Shown piece by piece: positions 34,681-43,475 of a stretch of 64,000 nt of DNA. The notes under the pieces were generated by a model. That model worked only from the letters and a program-made list of their open reading frames with translations. It had not been told where the DNA came from and searched no databases. Positions within the stretch are counted from its first letter, which is position 1, and each line of letters opens with the position of its first letter. Both the position numbers and the translations under genes were made by a program. Source of the stretch: Thalassotalea_E sp964620605 (GTDB taxonomy: Bacteria > Pseudomonadota > Gammaproteobacteria > Enterobacterales > Alteromonadaceae); NCBI GenBank assembly GCA_964620605.1, contig CAZUHQ010000001.1, positions 1 through 64,000 of the forward strand, read 5' to 3'.

Positions 34681-35970
34681 GCTGAACTTTGGGCTGCACA
34701 AGAAACCACTTGCAATCCAACGCCTGAAGGAACCTACCATTGTACTACGACATATTATTATGATGGCGGAGTATCGAGCTTAGTTGATTTTTCACATTGG
34801 TATATCAATGAGTATAACGCGTCGGTCAATGTGATTTCGGGGAACCCATATCCTGATTATCTAACGGTGCCACAAATTGAAAAAGAATTAGAAGCTGAAT
34901 ATGATAAAACGCCTTGGGATGGTGAAAAAATTGGTGATTATATTCAGGCGTTATACCAAACCAAAGAATTAATAACGTATCTAATGAACACATACAACTT
35001 ATCGCCTGAAATGATCGCAAAGTTAGAAGCTGCATATGGTCAGGCAACAAGGCTTATTACATATTTAAACAGCGGTGTTCAAATTACAAACCATCTTATT
35101 AATTATGAATGGGGCTATGCCGGAAGCGAAATAGCTACAGTACTCGCGGGCGCTGTATTATCAGGAGTTGTTACCTTAGCTGGTGGTTCGGTGATTGTTA
35201 CAACATCTGCAATGTTATTTGCAGGGATAGTTATTTTGCCTAGGCTGGAAGACTATCTTGATTCACAGCTTGAAGATTATAATCATGTTGATTTGCTGGA
35301 AAATATTAATATTAAATTTAATCTTCCTAATATTTATCAAATAGCAGAAGATGCTGTACAAGACTTATATTGTGCTTCATTGCCTCCACATAAGAGGGAA
35401 TTAGTTCCTTATTGTTCAGTACCACCTATTGTAATTGACCTTGATGGTAATGGGGTTGCTTTTAAACGTTTTGATGCAAGTAATGTTTTATTCGATGTAG
35501 ATAATAATGGAGTAGTAGATAATGTTAGCTGGCCAACAAAAGGCAATGCCGTTTTATTTGCTGATTGGAATGGTTCAGGGATTGTCGATAAACGAACTGA
35601 ATTTATGTTTTCATTGTTTTCCGTTAAGAAACTAGCCTCTGATCTGGAAGGCCTAAAAATGTTTGACTATGAAGATGATGGTGATATTGACAGTAATGAC
35701 GTGATTTATGAAAAACTGTATCTTTGGGATGATTTAAATGAAGATGGGATTTGTTCCATTGATGAAGTAACTAGTCTTGCTGACCTTAATTTGACTCTGA
35801 ATTTTAAAGGGATAAAGGATGATAAGAAAGTTAAATATAAGGAAGTTGATGGTAATAAAATACAGCATAAATTTAGATTTAAAGCTGATTTTACTAAAGA
35901 GGGTCATAAAGTTAAAAGTGGGGCAGCTTACAGTGTATTGTTAAGGAGTAAAATTGCTATGCGAGTTTAA
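34669..35970 (+). CDS. Exported-type protein with RTX/hemolysin-like Ca-binding cassette (frameshifted start)
   Basis: 433 residues in the open frame, about 449 if the signal peptide at 34622 is restored. An N-terminal Cys-containing region is followed by helices and a hydrophobic Gly/Ala-rich stretch (about 150-190, LAGAVLSGVVTLAGG then MLFAGIVILP) that could insert in a membrane. The C-terminal half (from about residue 250) is an EF-hand-like cassette: PPIVIDLDGNGV, DVDNNGVVD, ADWNGSGIVDKRTE, DDGDIDSND and LWDDLNEDGICSIDEV. Its order matches the module found in large hemolysin-type calcium-binding proteins. Here it is a short stand-alone protein. Function unknown; a toxin, adhesin or surface protein are all possible. 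Confidence 0.7.
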   Translation: MHFSAELWAAQETTCNPTPEGTYHCTTTYYYDGGVSSLVDFSHWYINEYNASVNVISGNPYPDYLTVPQIEKELEAEYDKTPWDGEKIGDYIQALYQTKELITYLMNTYNLSPEMIAKLEAAYGQATRLITYLNSGVQITNHLINYEWGYAGSEIATVLAGAVLSGVVTLAGGSVIVTTSAMLFAGIVILPRLEDYLDSQLEDYNHVDLLENINIKFNLPNIYQIAEDAVQDLYCASLPPHKRELVPYCSVPPIVIDLDGNGVAFKRFDASNVLFDVDNNGVVDNVSWPTKGNAVLFADWNGSGIVDKRTEFMFSLFSVKKLASDLEGLKMFDYEDDGDIDSNDVIYEKLYLWDDLNEDGICSIDEVTSLADLNLTLNFKGIKDDKKVKYKEVDGNKIQHKFRFKADFTKEGHKVKSGAAYSVLLRSKIAMRV

Positions 35971-36017
35971 TTTGAAATGATTAGGCTCGCCTTAAAATAG
36001 TTATAGAGATAAAGCGC

Positions 36018-36479
36018 ATGGAATTAATGTTTGATCATAAAAAATTTTGGTTGGTGAAATCACCTTATATCATTCTGAGTATATTGTTTGTTGCAGATTA
36101 CATATTTTTTCCACCAGAAACATGGCACCATGAACCGACGATGTTCAGAAGAACTATTTTGATTTATGTAGGGTTGTTAGTTCCACCGATAACTGTTTAT
36201 TATCTGATTAAAGATTACTTTTCAGCAAAGTGTATTAATGTCAACTTTAGTAATTTAACTATCACTGCTGGTAAAAAAGTAACATCACTAGTAGGTGTGA
36301 GAAAAGTTTTTTATAAGCACAAAAGCTTTTTTAATCTATACAAGTTTTCATTTGTTGAAATTGATGTGGTGTACGAAATTCCTTATTGGTACAGCCCTGT
36401 GAGTAAACAGGAGTTTGATTTAATGTCACTGGAAAGCATTTGTGATGAAAATCACATAAAGCTGATACGTTTAAAATAA
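36018..36479 (+). CDS. Small membrane protein of unknown function
   Basis: 153 residues. Two transmembrane helices (about 15-32 and 46-65) are followed by a cytoplasmic beta-rich domain (about 72-150: INVNFSNLTITAGKKVTSLVGV) that could be PH-like. AT-rich like the two genes before it. It starts 47 bases after the Ca-binding protein and stops 5 bases before the convergent ilvY stop. An accessory or immunity partner of the preceding gene is conceivable, on position only. Confidence 0.55.
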   Translation: MELMFDHKKFWLVKSPYIILSILFVADYIFFPPETWHHEPTMFRRTILIYVGLLVPPITVYYLIKDYFSAKCINVNFSNLTITAGKKVTSLVGVRKVFYKHKSFFNLYKFSFVEIDVVYEIPYWYSPVSKQEFDLMSLESICDENHIKLIRLK

Positions 36480-36484
36480 ATGAT

Positions 36485-37369
36485 TTAATCTGGGTTAATC
36501 GCTTGTAAAAATGCCTGCACCAGTTTTTGTTCGCGGCTTTGATTTAAACAACAAATACCGAGATCGAATGGTTCGACTTCACCGACATTTTCCAGATACT
36601 GCACCCGGTCTTTGACCGGGCTGTTTTCAACAACCACTTTCGGCGCGATACCAACGCCACAGCCAAGCGCCACCATGCTGACTAGCGCTTCATGCCCTGA
36701 CACTGTCGCATAAATTTGTGGTTTTCCTTGTTGTCTGCGGCGATACCAGTAATCAAAACGCTTTCTTGCAACCCCGTGTTCCGGCAAGATCATCGGGATT
36801 TTAGACCAGGGAATAATGGCTTGTTTGATCTGTTGTTGTACCTGGCAGTTCATGGTTGGGGCAATCACAGCCAGTGGAATTTGCGCCAGTGATTGGAAAT
36901 AAAACATTCGGGATAAGTTTTCTGGCCTGACGGCGATGGCGAGATCGACGGATTGTTGCTGCACCTGAGAAAACGCATCGGCGGCATCACCGGTCGTTAG
37001 CATGATCTCCACTAATGGATGTTGCTGGCGAAAGCTGTCGAGTAACGGCGGCAGGTGGCTATAGGCAGCGGTTACTGAGCAAAAAAGATGCAGTATCCCT
37101 TGTAGTTGAGTTTGTTGTTCGCTCAGGGCTAATTGCAGTAGCTGCCATTGCTGCTGTTGCTGCTGAGCATATTGTAGAAATTGTTTGCCGGCTTCGGTTA
37201 AGGCAACGGAGCGATTATCGCGTAACAGTAAATCGCAGCCGACTTCCGACTCAATACGCTGAATCGCCCGGCTTAAGGTCGAAGGGCTAACATGGTGGGC
37301 TTCTGCGGTTTTGCCAAAGTGCAGGCTTTGCGCCAAATGGCAAAACATCGCCAATGATTTTTGTTCCAT
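36485..37369 (-). CDS. ilvY: IlvY, LysR-type activator of ilvC
   Basis: 294 residues. Winged helix-turn-helix at the N-terminus (FGKTAEAHHVSPSTLSRAIQRIE) and a LysR co-inducer domain with the IlvY-specific FCSVTAAYSHLPPLLDSF, LTTGDAADA and GHEALVSMVALGCGVGIAPKVVVENSP. In E. coli IlvY binds acetolactate or acetohydroxybutyrate and turns on ilvC. The ATG at 37369 (MEQKSLAMFCHLAQS) matches the family; the frame is open 21 codons further upstream into the control region. It is divergent from ilvC. Confidence 0.95.
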   Translation of the reverse strand: MEQKSLAMFCHLAQSLHFGKTAEAHHVSPSTLSRAIQRIESEVGCDLLLRDNRSVALTEAGKQFLQYAQQQQQQWQLLQLALSEQQTQLQGILHLFCSVTAAYSHLPPLLDSFRQQHPLVEIMLTTGDAADAFSQVQQQSVDLAIAVRPENLSRMFYFQSLAQIPLAVIAPTMNCQVQQQIKQAIIPWSKIPMILPEHGVARKRFDYWYRRRQQGKPQIYATVSGHEALVSMVALGCGVGIAPKVVVENSPVKDRVQYLENVGEVEPFDLGICCLNQSREQKLVQAFLQAINPD

Positions 37370-37386
37370 GCGGTTAATAAAGGTTG

Positions 37387-37401
37387 TTGCATAATATGCA
37401 A
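37387..37401. promoter_or_regulatory. Candidate IlvY operator
   Basis: TTGCATAATATGCAA is a perfect palindrome around one base, of the T-N11-A type bound by LysR regulators, 18 bases upstream of the ilvY start. A partial copy (AATGCAAAT) follows at about 37409. TATAAG at 37433-37438 could be the -10 box of ilvC. Confidence 0.65.
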
Positions 37402-37522
37402 TATAATAATGCAAATATATCATTTTAAGCAATATAAGGATTGCGTTAAGCTAAGGGTAAGTCAGAAAGGCTGACAAGTTATTTATATCGCTCTGCGGCG
37501 CAGACGAGCAAAGGAATCAAAC

Positions 37523-39007
37523 ATGAGTAATTATTTTAATACCCTGAGTTTACGTGAAAAATTGGCCCAGTTAGGCAAGTGTCGTTTTATGAAACGCGAG
37601 GAATTCAGCGACGGTTGTAATTTTATAAAAGACTGGAATATTGTCATTGTTGGTTGTGGCGCCCAAGGTCTGAACCAAGGGTTAAACATGCGTGATTCAG
37701 GACTAAATATTTCTTATGCCTTACGTGAAGCGGCGATTGCTGAGAAGCGTCAGTCATGGCAATGGGCCACTGAAAATGGCTTTACAGTTGGTACCTATCA
37801 AGAATTAATTCCTCAGGCAGACTTGGTGTTAAATTTAACGCCGGATAAGCAACATACCTCGGCGGTTACTGCGGTCATGCCACATATGAAACACGGCGCA
37901 ACTTTGGCCTATTCTCATGGTTTTAATATTGTGGAAGAAGGCATGCAAATTCGTCCTGATATCACAGTAGTGATGGTAGCACCTAAGTGTCCGGGTACCG
38001 AAGTACGCGAGGAATACAAGCGTGGTTTTGGTGTGCCGACTTTGATTGCCGTGCATCCGGAAAACGATCCGCAAGGCAATGGTTTGGCGATTGCCAAGGC
38101 TTATGCTTCGGCAACTGGCGGCGATCGCGCCGGGGTGCTTGAATCATCGTTTATCGCTGAAGTGAAATCAGATTTAATGGGTGAGCAAACCATTCTTTGT
38201 GGCATGTTGCAAACCGCGGCGGTGCTGGGACATCAGCAATTATTGTCACTGGGTGTTGATGCCGGTTATGCACGTAAATTATTGCAATACGGTATTGAAA
38301 CTGTCACCGAAGGCTTAAAACACGGCGGCATCACTAACATGATGGATCGTTTGTCGAATCCGGCGAAAATTCGTGCCTATGATATTTCGGAGCAGTTAAA
38401 GGGCATTTTACGCCCGCTGTTTGAAAAACATATGGACGATATTATCGAAGGCCGTTTTTCTGCGACCATGATGGAAGACTGGGCGAATGATGATGCCAAT
38501 TTATTAAAATGGCGCGCGCAAACCGCAGAAACTTCGTTTGAACTGGCACCTGATTGTCAGCAAGAAATTACCGAACAAGAGTATTACGATAAAGGTATTT
38601 TTGTTGTTGCCATGGTGAAAGCAGGTGTTGAGTTAGCGTTTGAGTCTATGGTGGCCGCCGGCATTATCGAAGAATCGGCTTACTATGAGTCGCTTCATGA
38701 AACGCCATTGATCGCCAACTGTATTGCCCGCAATAAGCTTTATGAAATGAACGTGGTCATTTCAGATACTGCGGAATACGGCAACTACTTATTTACCCAT
38801 GCTGCGCAGCCGTTATTGGCGGAGTTTGTCAGCAAGTTAACTTTGGAAGACTTAGGCGAAGGCTTAAAACAAGCGTCGAACGGCGTAGATAATGTGCGTT
38901 TAATTGAAGTCAATGAAGCGATCCGCAATCATAGTGTTGAAAAAGTGGGTAAAGAACTACGCGGTTATATGACAGATATGAAGCGTATTGTTGAGTCAAA
39001 CCTCTAA
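37523..39007 (+). CDS. ilvC: Ketol-acid reductoisomerase (long, class II)
   Basis: NADPH enzyme that isomerises and reduces acetolactate or acetohydroxybutyrate. 494 residues, the long form with duplicated C-terminal domain (E. coli 491). The nucleotide-binding IVGCGAQGLNQGLN, the metal-binding region MGEQTILCGMLQ and the second-domain GVELAFESMVAAGIIEESAYYESLHE are visible. Control by the divergent IlvY is expected. A long hairpin terminator follows. Confidence 0.97.
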   Translation: MSNYFNTLSLREKLAQLGKCRFMKREEFSDGCNFIKDWNIVIVGCGAQGLNQGLNMRDSGLNISYALREAAIAEKRQSWQWATENGFTVGTYQELIPQADLVLNLTPDKQHTSAVTAVMPHMKHGATLAYSHGFNIVEEGMQIRPDITVVMVAPKCPGTEVREEYKRGFGVPTLIAVHPENDPQGNGLAIAKAYASATGGDRAGVLESSFIAEVKSDLMGEQTILCGMLQTAAVLGHQQLLSLGVDAGYARKLLQYGIETVTEGLKHGGITNMMDRLSNPAKIRAYDISEQLKGILRPLFEKHMDDIIEGRFSATMMEDWANDDANLLKWRAQTAETSFELAPDCQQEITEQEYYDKGIFVVAMVKAGVELAFESMVAAGIIEESAYYESLHETPLIANCIARNKLYEMNVVISDTAEYGNYLFTHAAQPLLAEFVSKLTLEDLGEGLKQASNGVDNVRLIEVNEAIRNHSVEKVGKELRGYMTDMKRIVESNL

Positions 39008-39055
39008 TACATTGCTGCCTTGCTTTTGTCGCAGGGCAGAGCTTTTCTCTGGGAG

Positions 39056-39113
39056 AGGGCGTATCGTTTTTCAGTTTATTAAGCGGTTAAACTGAAAAAT
39101 TATACGCCCTTTA
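39056..39113 (+). terminator. Long hairpin terminator after ilvC
   Basis: AGGGCGTAT (39056) pairs with ATACGCCCT (ending 39110), enclosing a second paired block (TTTTTCAGTTTA/TTAAACTGAAAAA). TTATTATTT follows. It lies 49 bases past the ilvC stop. Confidence 0.8.
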
Positions 39114-39158
39114 TTATTTCCACTTATCGAACATAGTTTTTCATTCTAGTCTGCTAGG

Positions 39159-39992
39159 TTAACGATGTTGCGCTAAGGTACTGCTTAACCACAACGCGAT
39201 ATCATGTGCTAAAAAATAGTTTCCTCTTAATAACGATTGCCCTTGACGAGTGCCCTTAAATAATTTCAGGGTTGAGCGATTGTCGCCGTTCCATTCAAAT
39301 AATTCCCTAGTGGTTTGGTAAGTATCGGTATGGTGCATTGAGGCGATAAAATAAATTGGCATGTCGATCAGGTTTTTAAAATGTTCTTTTTCCATATAGT
39401 TGAGGATTGGCGTCAGCATGACAAAACTGTTGATACGGATATTCTCCGCGAGAAAAATGGCTTGAGCGGCGGAGCAACCGGCAGAAACGACCGCAATTTC
39501 ATGTTTGCTACTGATGCGAGAGCGCAAATAATTATAGGCTGCCTTAACATCATCTTGCCAATAGGAGGTAAGGCGACTGAATTCTGACTGATAAGTGTTG
39601 ATATCTTTGGAGTTTCTTTTAATTATCAGGTGGGAGAAATCGTCGGACACACTGTCGCCATAGCCGCGTAAATCTAATGCCAGGGTATGTAAACCAAGGT
39701 TTGACAGCTGTTTGGCGAGTTCGGTATAGCTGCTGCTGGTGTGATCACAATCGTGTAGTAATAACACACCACCCTGCTGTTCTTTACCGCCGTAATATTG
39801 ACCGGCAAGCATAAAATTTTGTTCGGTCATAAACTTGACCTGATTAACATCCACGGATTGCTGTTGGGATTGTGAGTCTGATTGTGAAGCGGCTTGCTGA
39901 GGGTGTGCCTGTATCGTTATAAAGCTAAAGCTTAAATAACATAAAGTGCTGTAAATGAGCTGTTTACTTTTGATAGCAAGAGTCTTGTTCAA
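39159..39992 (-). CDS. Exported alpha/beta-hydrolase
   Basis: 277 residues. Signal peptide (about 1-29, ending IQAHP), a short Gln/Ser linker and an alpha/beta-hydrolase fold: VLLLHDCDHTSSSY (oxyanion region), LALDLRGYGDS, and a nucleophile elbow VVSAGCSAAQ where the usual GxSxG reads GCSAA. The C-terminal acid and His are not certain (a candidate His is in LAHDIALWL). Substrate unknown. It stands alone between the ilvC terminator and waaA. Confidence 0.7.
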   Translation of the reverse strand: MNKTLAIKSKQLIYSTLCYLSFSFITIQAHPQQAASQSDSQSQQQSVDVNQVKFMTEQNFMLAGQYYGGKEQQGGVLLLHDCDHTSSSYTELAKQLSNLGLHTLALDLRGYGDSVSDDFSHLIIKRNSKDINTYQSEFSRLTSYWQDDVKAAYNYLRSRISSKHEIAVVSAGCSAAQAIFLAENIRINSFVMLTPILNYMEKEHFKNLIDMPIYFIASMHHTDTYQTTRELFEWNGDNRSTLKLFKGTRQGQSLLRGNYFLAHDIALWLSSTLAQHR

Positions 39993-40167
39993 AATATTTC
40001 CTTAAATCATCAAACCTTAGAACGCTGTTTATCTCACAAATAATAACTTTAGAGTAACTTAATCTTTAGCTAACGGCTAGTGCTACGCTAGTGGCAATAT
40101 TTAGCTGTTTAAGTATCTGGGGGCAATAAAGTATACTAGCGAAATAACTTAATAACTCTGTTTGTTT

Positions 40168-41511
40168 GTGCATTATTTTATTAGTTTATTGCTGTATCGT
40201 CTCTTGTTACTGTCATTGCTACCTGTGCTGATAGTGGTGTTACTGGTGCGTTCTATTAATCATCCTCAATATCGTCAGCGTATTTTAGAACGTTTGGGTG
40301 TGGTGAATGCAAATTTTAAAACGGGCGGCATAGTTATTCACGCTGCCAGTGTCGGTGAAGTGATAGCGTTAAAAAGTTATATCGAGCGGTTGTTGCAGCA
40401 GGCGCCGGATCTGGTGATCACTTTTACTACTTTTACCCCTACAGGTTCAGCGCAAGTAGAAAAACTATTTGCCGCTAGGGTGCAGCACTGTTATTTGCCA
40501 TTAGATGTTTGGCCCTGTAGTTGGTTATTTTTAAAAGCCCTGGCACCAAAAGTCGTGGTGTTGATGGAAACTGAACTGTGGCCGAATTTAATCGCGCAAT
40601 GTCATCAGCGTAGCATTGCCTTGCAATTGATTAATGGCCGGATATCGGCAGATTCGCTAAAGAGTTATAGTAAATTAAGTTGGCTGATTAAACCGAGCTT
40701 ACAATGCTTTCAGCAAATTTTATCGCAAAGTAATGATAATAATGAGAATTTTATTGCTCTGGGCGCGGATGCTAAAAAATGTCAGGTGTCAGGTAATTTG
40801 AAATATGATTTAAAACTGAGTGATGCGGTTAAAGAGAAAACTCAGTTATTAAGAGCTTTTATTGCTGGGCAAAGAAATATCTGGCTAGTTGCTAGTACGC
40901 ATCCTGGCGATGAAGAACTGGTACTCGCCAGTTTTGCCCGATTAAAAAAGCATTATCCGCAATTGCTGTTAGTCTTGGTGCCGCGCCACCCGGAGCGGTT
41001 TGAGTCGGTATATCAATTATGCCTGCAACAGGAGTTTTCCGCTGTTAAACGCAGTGAAAATACTGTAGTAACTGAGCAAACTGATATCTGGTTAATTGAC
41101 ACTCTAGGTGAATTACTGGCGTTATGCGACTTAGCGGAGATCGTTACTATGGGGGGGAGTTTCTCCTCAATCGGTGGTCATAATCCGCTAGAGCCAGCGT
41201 TATTTAAAAAGCCGATTGTCGTCGGTCATGATATGGCAAACTTTAAAGCGGTAATGCAGCAGCTGATTAATGCTGACGGTATTAGACAACTCAACACTAA
41301 TACCGCATCATCAACCGAGCAAATGGTCGAAGCGCTTTATCTTGTGGTTGATGAATGCTTGCAAGATCCGCCGTTAATGGCTGCTATCGGGCTGCGAGCT
41401 TATCAAGTGGTGCAAGCAAATCAGGGGGCGAGTGAGTTGTCGGTGCAGGCGTTGCTGACATTACTCGGATCTTTGCCTGAAAACGTTAAAGCTCAGGATA
41501 CTGCTCGCTGA
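40168..41511 (+). CDS. waaA: Kdo transferase WaaA
   Basis: Inner-membrane glycosyltransferase that adds Kdo to lipid A precursor (lipid IVA) on the cytosolic side. About 447 residues: N-terminal membrane anchor (about 5-30), HAASVGEV with the catalytic Glu, METELWPNL, VSGNLKYDL and the GT-B nucleotide site GGSFSSIGGHNPLEPA. GTG at 40168 is the likeliest start; TTG at 40162 is possible and neither has a good ribosome-binding site. The 3' end overlaps the convergent glycosyltransferase by 26 bases. With kdkA nearby this is an LPS inner-core locus. Confidence 0.94.
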   Translation: MHYFISLLLYRLLLLSLLPVLIVVLLVRSINHPQYRQRILERLGVVNANFKTGGIVIHAASVGEVIALKSYIERLLQQAPDLVITFTTFTPTGSAQVEKLFAARVQHCYLPLDVWPCSWLFLKALAPKVVVLMETELWPNLIAQCHQRSIALQLINGRISADSLKSYSKLSWLIKPSLQCFQQILSQSNDNNENFIALGADAKKCQVSGNLKYDLKLSDAVKEKTQLLRAFIAGQRNIWLVASTHPGDEELVLASFARLKKHYPQLLLVLVPRHPERFESVYQLCLQQEFSAVKRSENTVVTEQTDIWLIDTLGELLALCDLAEIVTMGGSFSSIGGHNPLEPALFKKPIVVGHDMANFKAVMQQLINADGIRQLNTNTASSTEQMVEALYLVVDECLQDPPLMAAIGLRAYQVVQANQGASELSVQALLTLLGSLPENVKAQDTAR

Positions 41512-42562
41512 TTAATAATTTAATCTTATCTTTGACCTGGTTAAAGGTAATGGCGCGCATCAGCTCTTTTCCTTTTGCCCGTATGCCCCAAGGTAATTCA
41601 GAGAGCGGCAGTTTTTGCTGTTTTTCGATCGCTTCTTTATAACAGCTCACAACATAATTTTGATAAAGATAGGGGCCGGTGCGCTGTGGGTTGGAATGGG
41701 CATATAAGCCGATTACCGGGGTACCAACTGTGACTGCCATATGAGCAGGGCCAGTATCCGGCGCTATCACCAGATGGGCGAGCTTTAATACTGCCAGCAA
41801 TTGTTTTAATGAGGTTTTGCCAACCAGGTTGTGCAAATTGTGCTTGGTTAAACTTTGGATCTCTTCGGCTAAGAGTTTTTCATNNNNNNNNNNTTCATAG
41901 GTTGTTGGGCCACCGCAGAGCACTATGTTAAAACCGCGCTCTATCAGATAATCCGCCGCTTTGGCGTAGCCTTCGCTATGCCAGTTGCGCTCTGCCTTAC
42001 TGGCCGCTGGCGCCAGCACGGCTACTGGTTTATCTGTGCTTAAGATTTCCCCCGCCCAAAGCAGATCTTCATCGGTTATTGGCATTTCCCAGCTTGGTGA
42101 TTGCCTGGGTACGCCAAGTGCATGAGCAAAACCTAAAAAGCCCTCTAAGACATGGGGATTTTTAAGTGGCGTAACTTTTTTATTAGTAAATAGCCATTGG
42201 CCTTCTTTAGCGCGAAAATGATCAAAGCCGATTTTGACTTTTGCCGGAATACATAAACTGGCAATACTGGCGCGTAATGCCACTTGCATATGCAGTAAGA
42301 CATCAAACTTTCGACCTTTAAGGTTGTTTCGTAGTTCCTGATAACCTTTAAATCCGGCTTTTTTATCAAATATTATAAACTCAACACCGGGCAAGCCTTG
42401 TAATAACGCCGCTTCTATTTTTCCTATCACCCAGGTAATTTTTACTTTCGGCCAATGCGCCTGAATTTGTTGTACCATAGCAACGGCGTGGCAAACATCG
42501 CCAATGGCGGAGAGCCGTAAAAGGCATAAATTATTTACTTGAGCTAATTGACCCGGGTTCAA
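41486..42562 (-). CDS. Family 9 glycosyltransferase (heptosyltransferase-like), with an assembly gap
   Basis: GT9 enzyme likely acting in LPS core assembly. Visible are CLLRLSAIGDVCHAV at the N-terminus, APAASKAERNW, IVLCGGPTTYE and the ADP-heptose site APDTGPAHMAVTVGTPVIGLYAHSNP. Ten Ns at 41884-41893 lie in frame. The bases flanking the Ns share TTCAT; collapsing that overlap removes 15 bases, keeps the frame and gives GGPTTYEKLLAEEI, normal for the family, so the true length is about 353 residues. Whether it transfers heptose I, heptose II or another sugar is not clear; a WaaC/WaaF-related label is safe. Divergent from kdkA. Confidence 0.88.
   Translation of the reverse strand: MNPGQLAQVNNLCLLRLSAIGDVCHAVAMVQQIQAHWPKVKITWVIGKIEAALLQGLPGVEFIIFDKKAGFKGYQELRNNLKGRKFDVLLHMQVALRASIASLCIPAKVKIGFDHFRAKEGQWLFTNKKVTPLKNPHVLEGFLGFAHALGVPRQSPSWEMPITDEDLLWAGEILSTDKPVAVLAPAASKAERNWHSEGYAKAADYLIERGFNIVLCGGPTTYEXXXXEKLLAEEIQSLTKHNLHNLVGKTSLKQLLAVLKLAHLVIAPDTGPAHMAVTVGTPVIGLYAHSNPQRTGPYLYQNYVVSCYKEAIEKQQKLPLSELPWGIRAKGKELMRAITFNQVKDKIKLLISEQYPEL
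41884..41893. other. Scaffold gap (10 Ns), probably zero true length
   Basis: Both flanks carry the same TTCAT, as two contig ends that overlap would. Confidence 0.97.
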
Positions 42563-42612
42563 TGAATCACCACAATATATCAGGATAAGATTTCTAACTA
42601 GGCGCTATTATC

Positions 42613-43356
42613 TTGAACTCATCACAAATTGTAAATTCTTGCCAGCAAAAAGTTTTTCAACAAGACAGGCTTTATTGTCTTTATGATGCGAATCTGGTGG
42701 ATGAATTTAACAGCCAAATGTTTGAGTCAGAGTATTGGCGGCAGCAGGGAGCAATTACCGGTACGGCACAAGGGCGAGGCACCACCTATTTTATTCGCCA
42801 GCAGCAGCAGGACTGGGTATTAAGGCATTATTACCGTGGTGGGCTTATCGGCAAGCTAGTGCATGACAGTTATTTGTTTAGCGGCTATCAAAATACGCGG
42901 GCAGCAAAAGAATTTTCGTTATTAACCCAGCTGGCTGAACTAAAATTACCGGCGCCAAAACCGGTCGCTTATCGCATTATCCGATCTGGTTTGAGTTACC
43001 GAGCCGATATCATTATCGAACGCATTAACCAGGCAAAGGACTTGGTTGCCATGCTTAGCGAGCAGGAACTGAGAGTTGATACCTGGCAGGCGATTGGCAG
43101 GTGTATCCAAGCTTTTCATCGTAATGGCATTTATCATCATGATCTTAATGCCCATAATATTTTAATCGACAACCACAATAAAATTTGGCTGATCGATTTT
43201 GATCAGGGAGAAAAGCGCGTTCCGGCGCAGCATTGGCAGCAGCAGAACATGGACAGATTACTGAGGTCATTTCATAAAGAGCGCGGCAAGCTCGATAATT
43301 TTCATTGGCAGGCGGACAATTGGCAACAGCTGATGGAAGGCTATTTAGCTGGGTAA
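42613..43356 (+). CDS. kdkA: 3-deoxy-D-manno-octulosonic acid kinase KdkA
   Basis: 247-residue member of the KdkA/WaaP kinase-like family that phosphorylates the single Kdo of lipid A at the 4-OH; species with KdkA often carry only one Kdo. The fold marks are the Gly-rich GAITGTAQGRGTTYFI, the catalytic loop YHHDLNAHNILID and the metal motif LIDFDQG. Start is TTG at 42613, for lack of an ATG; 50 bases separate it from the divergent glycosyltransferase. Next to waaA, it indicates a mono-Kdo, phosphorylated inner core. Confidence 0.88.
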   Translation: MNSSQIVNSCQQKVFQQDRLYCLYDANLVDEFNSQMFESEYWRQQGAITGTAQGRGTTYFIRQQQQDWVLRHYYRGGLIGKLVHDSYLFSGYQNTRAAKEFSLLTQLAELKLPAPKPVAYRIIRSGLSYRADIIIERINQAKDLVAMLSEQELRVDTWQAIGRCIQAFHRNGIYHHDLNAHNILIDNHNKIWLIDFDQGEKRVPAQHWQQQNMDRLLRSFHKERGKLDNFHWQADNWQQLMEGYLAG

Positions 43357-43387
43357 TGAGTAGGCGCATCTTTTGTTGCGTCATTTC

Positions 43388-43437
43388 GTGAGGTCTTTTT
43401 TCAGACTATATCACCGAATTATTTAGTCGAGCCTCAC
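43388..43437. terminator. Nested inverted repeats between kdkA and the TetR gene
   Basis: GTGAGG (43388) pairs with CCTCAC (ending 43437), and GACTA (43404) with TAGTC (ending 43428) inside it. It lies between convergent genes and has a T6 run within the left arm. A shared terminator or a small interspersed repeat. Confidence 0.4.
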
Positions 43438-43475
43438 ATCGTTCGGTCGAGCTACAGGTGTTAATTAAAACAATG

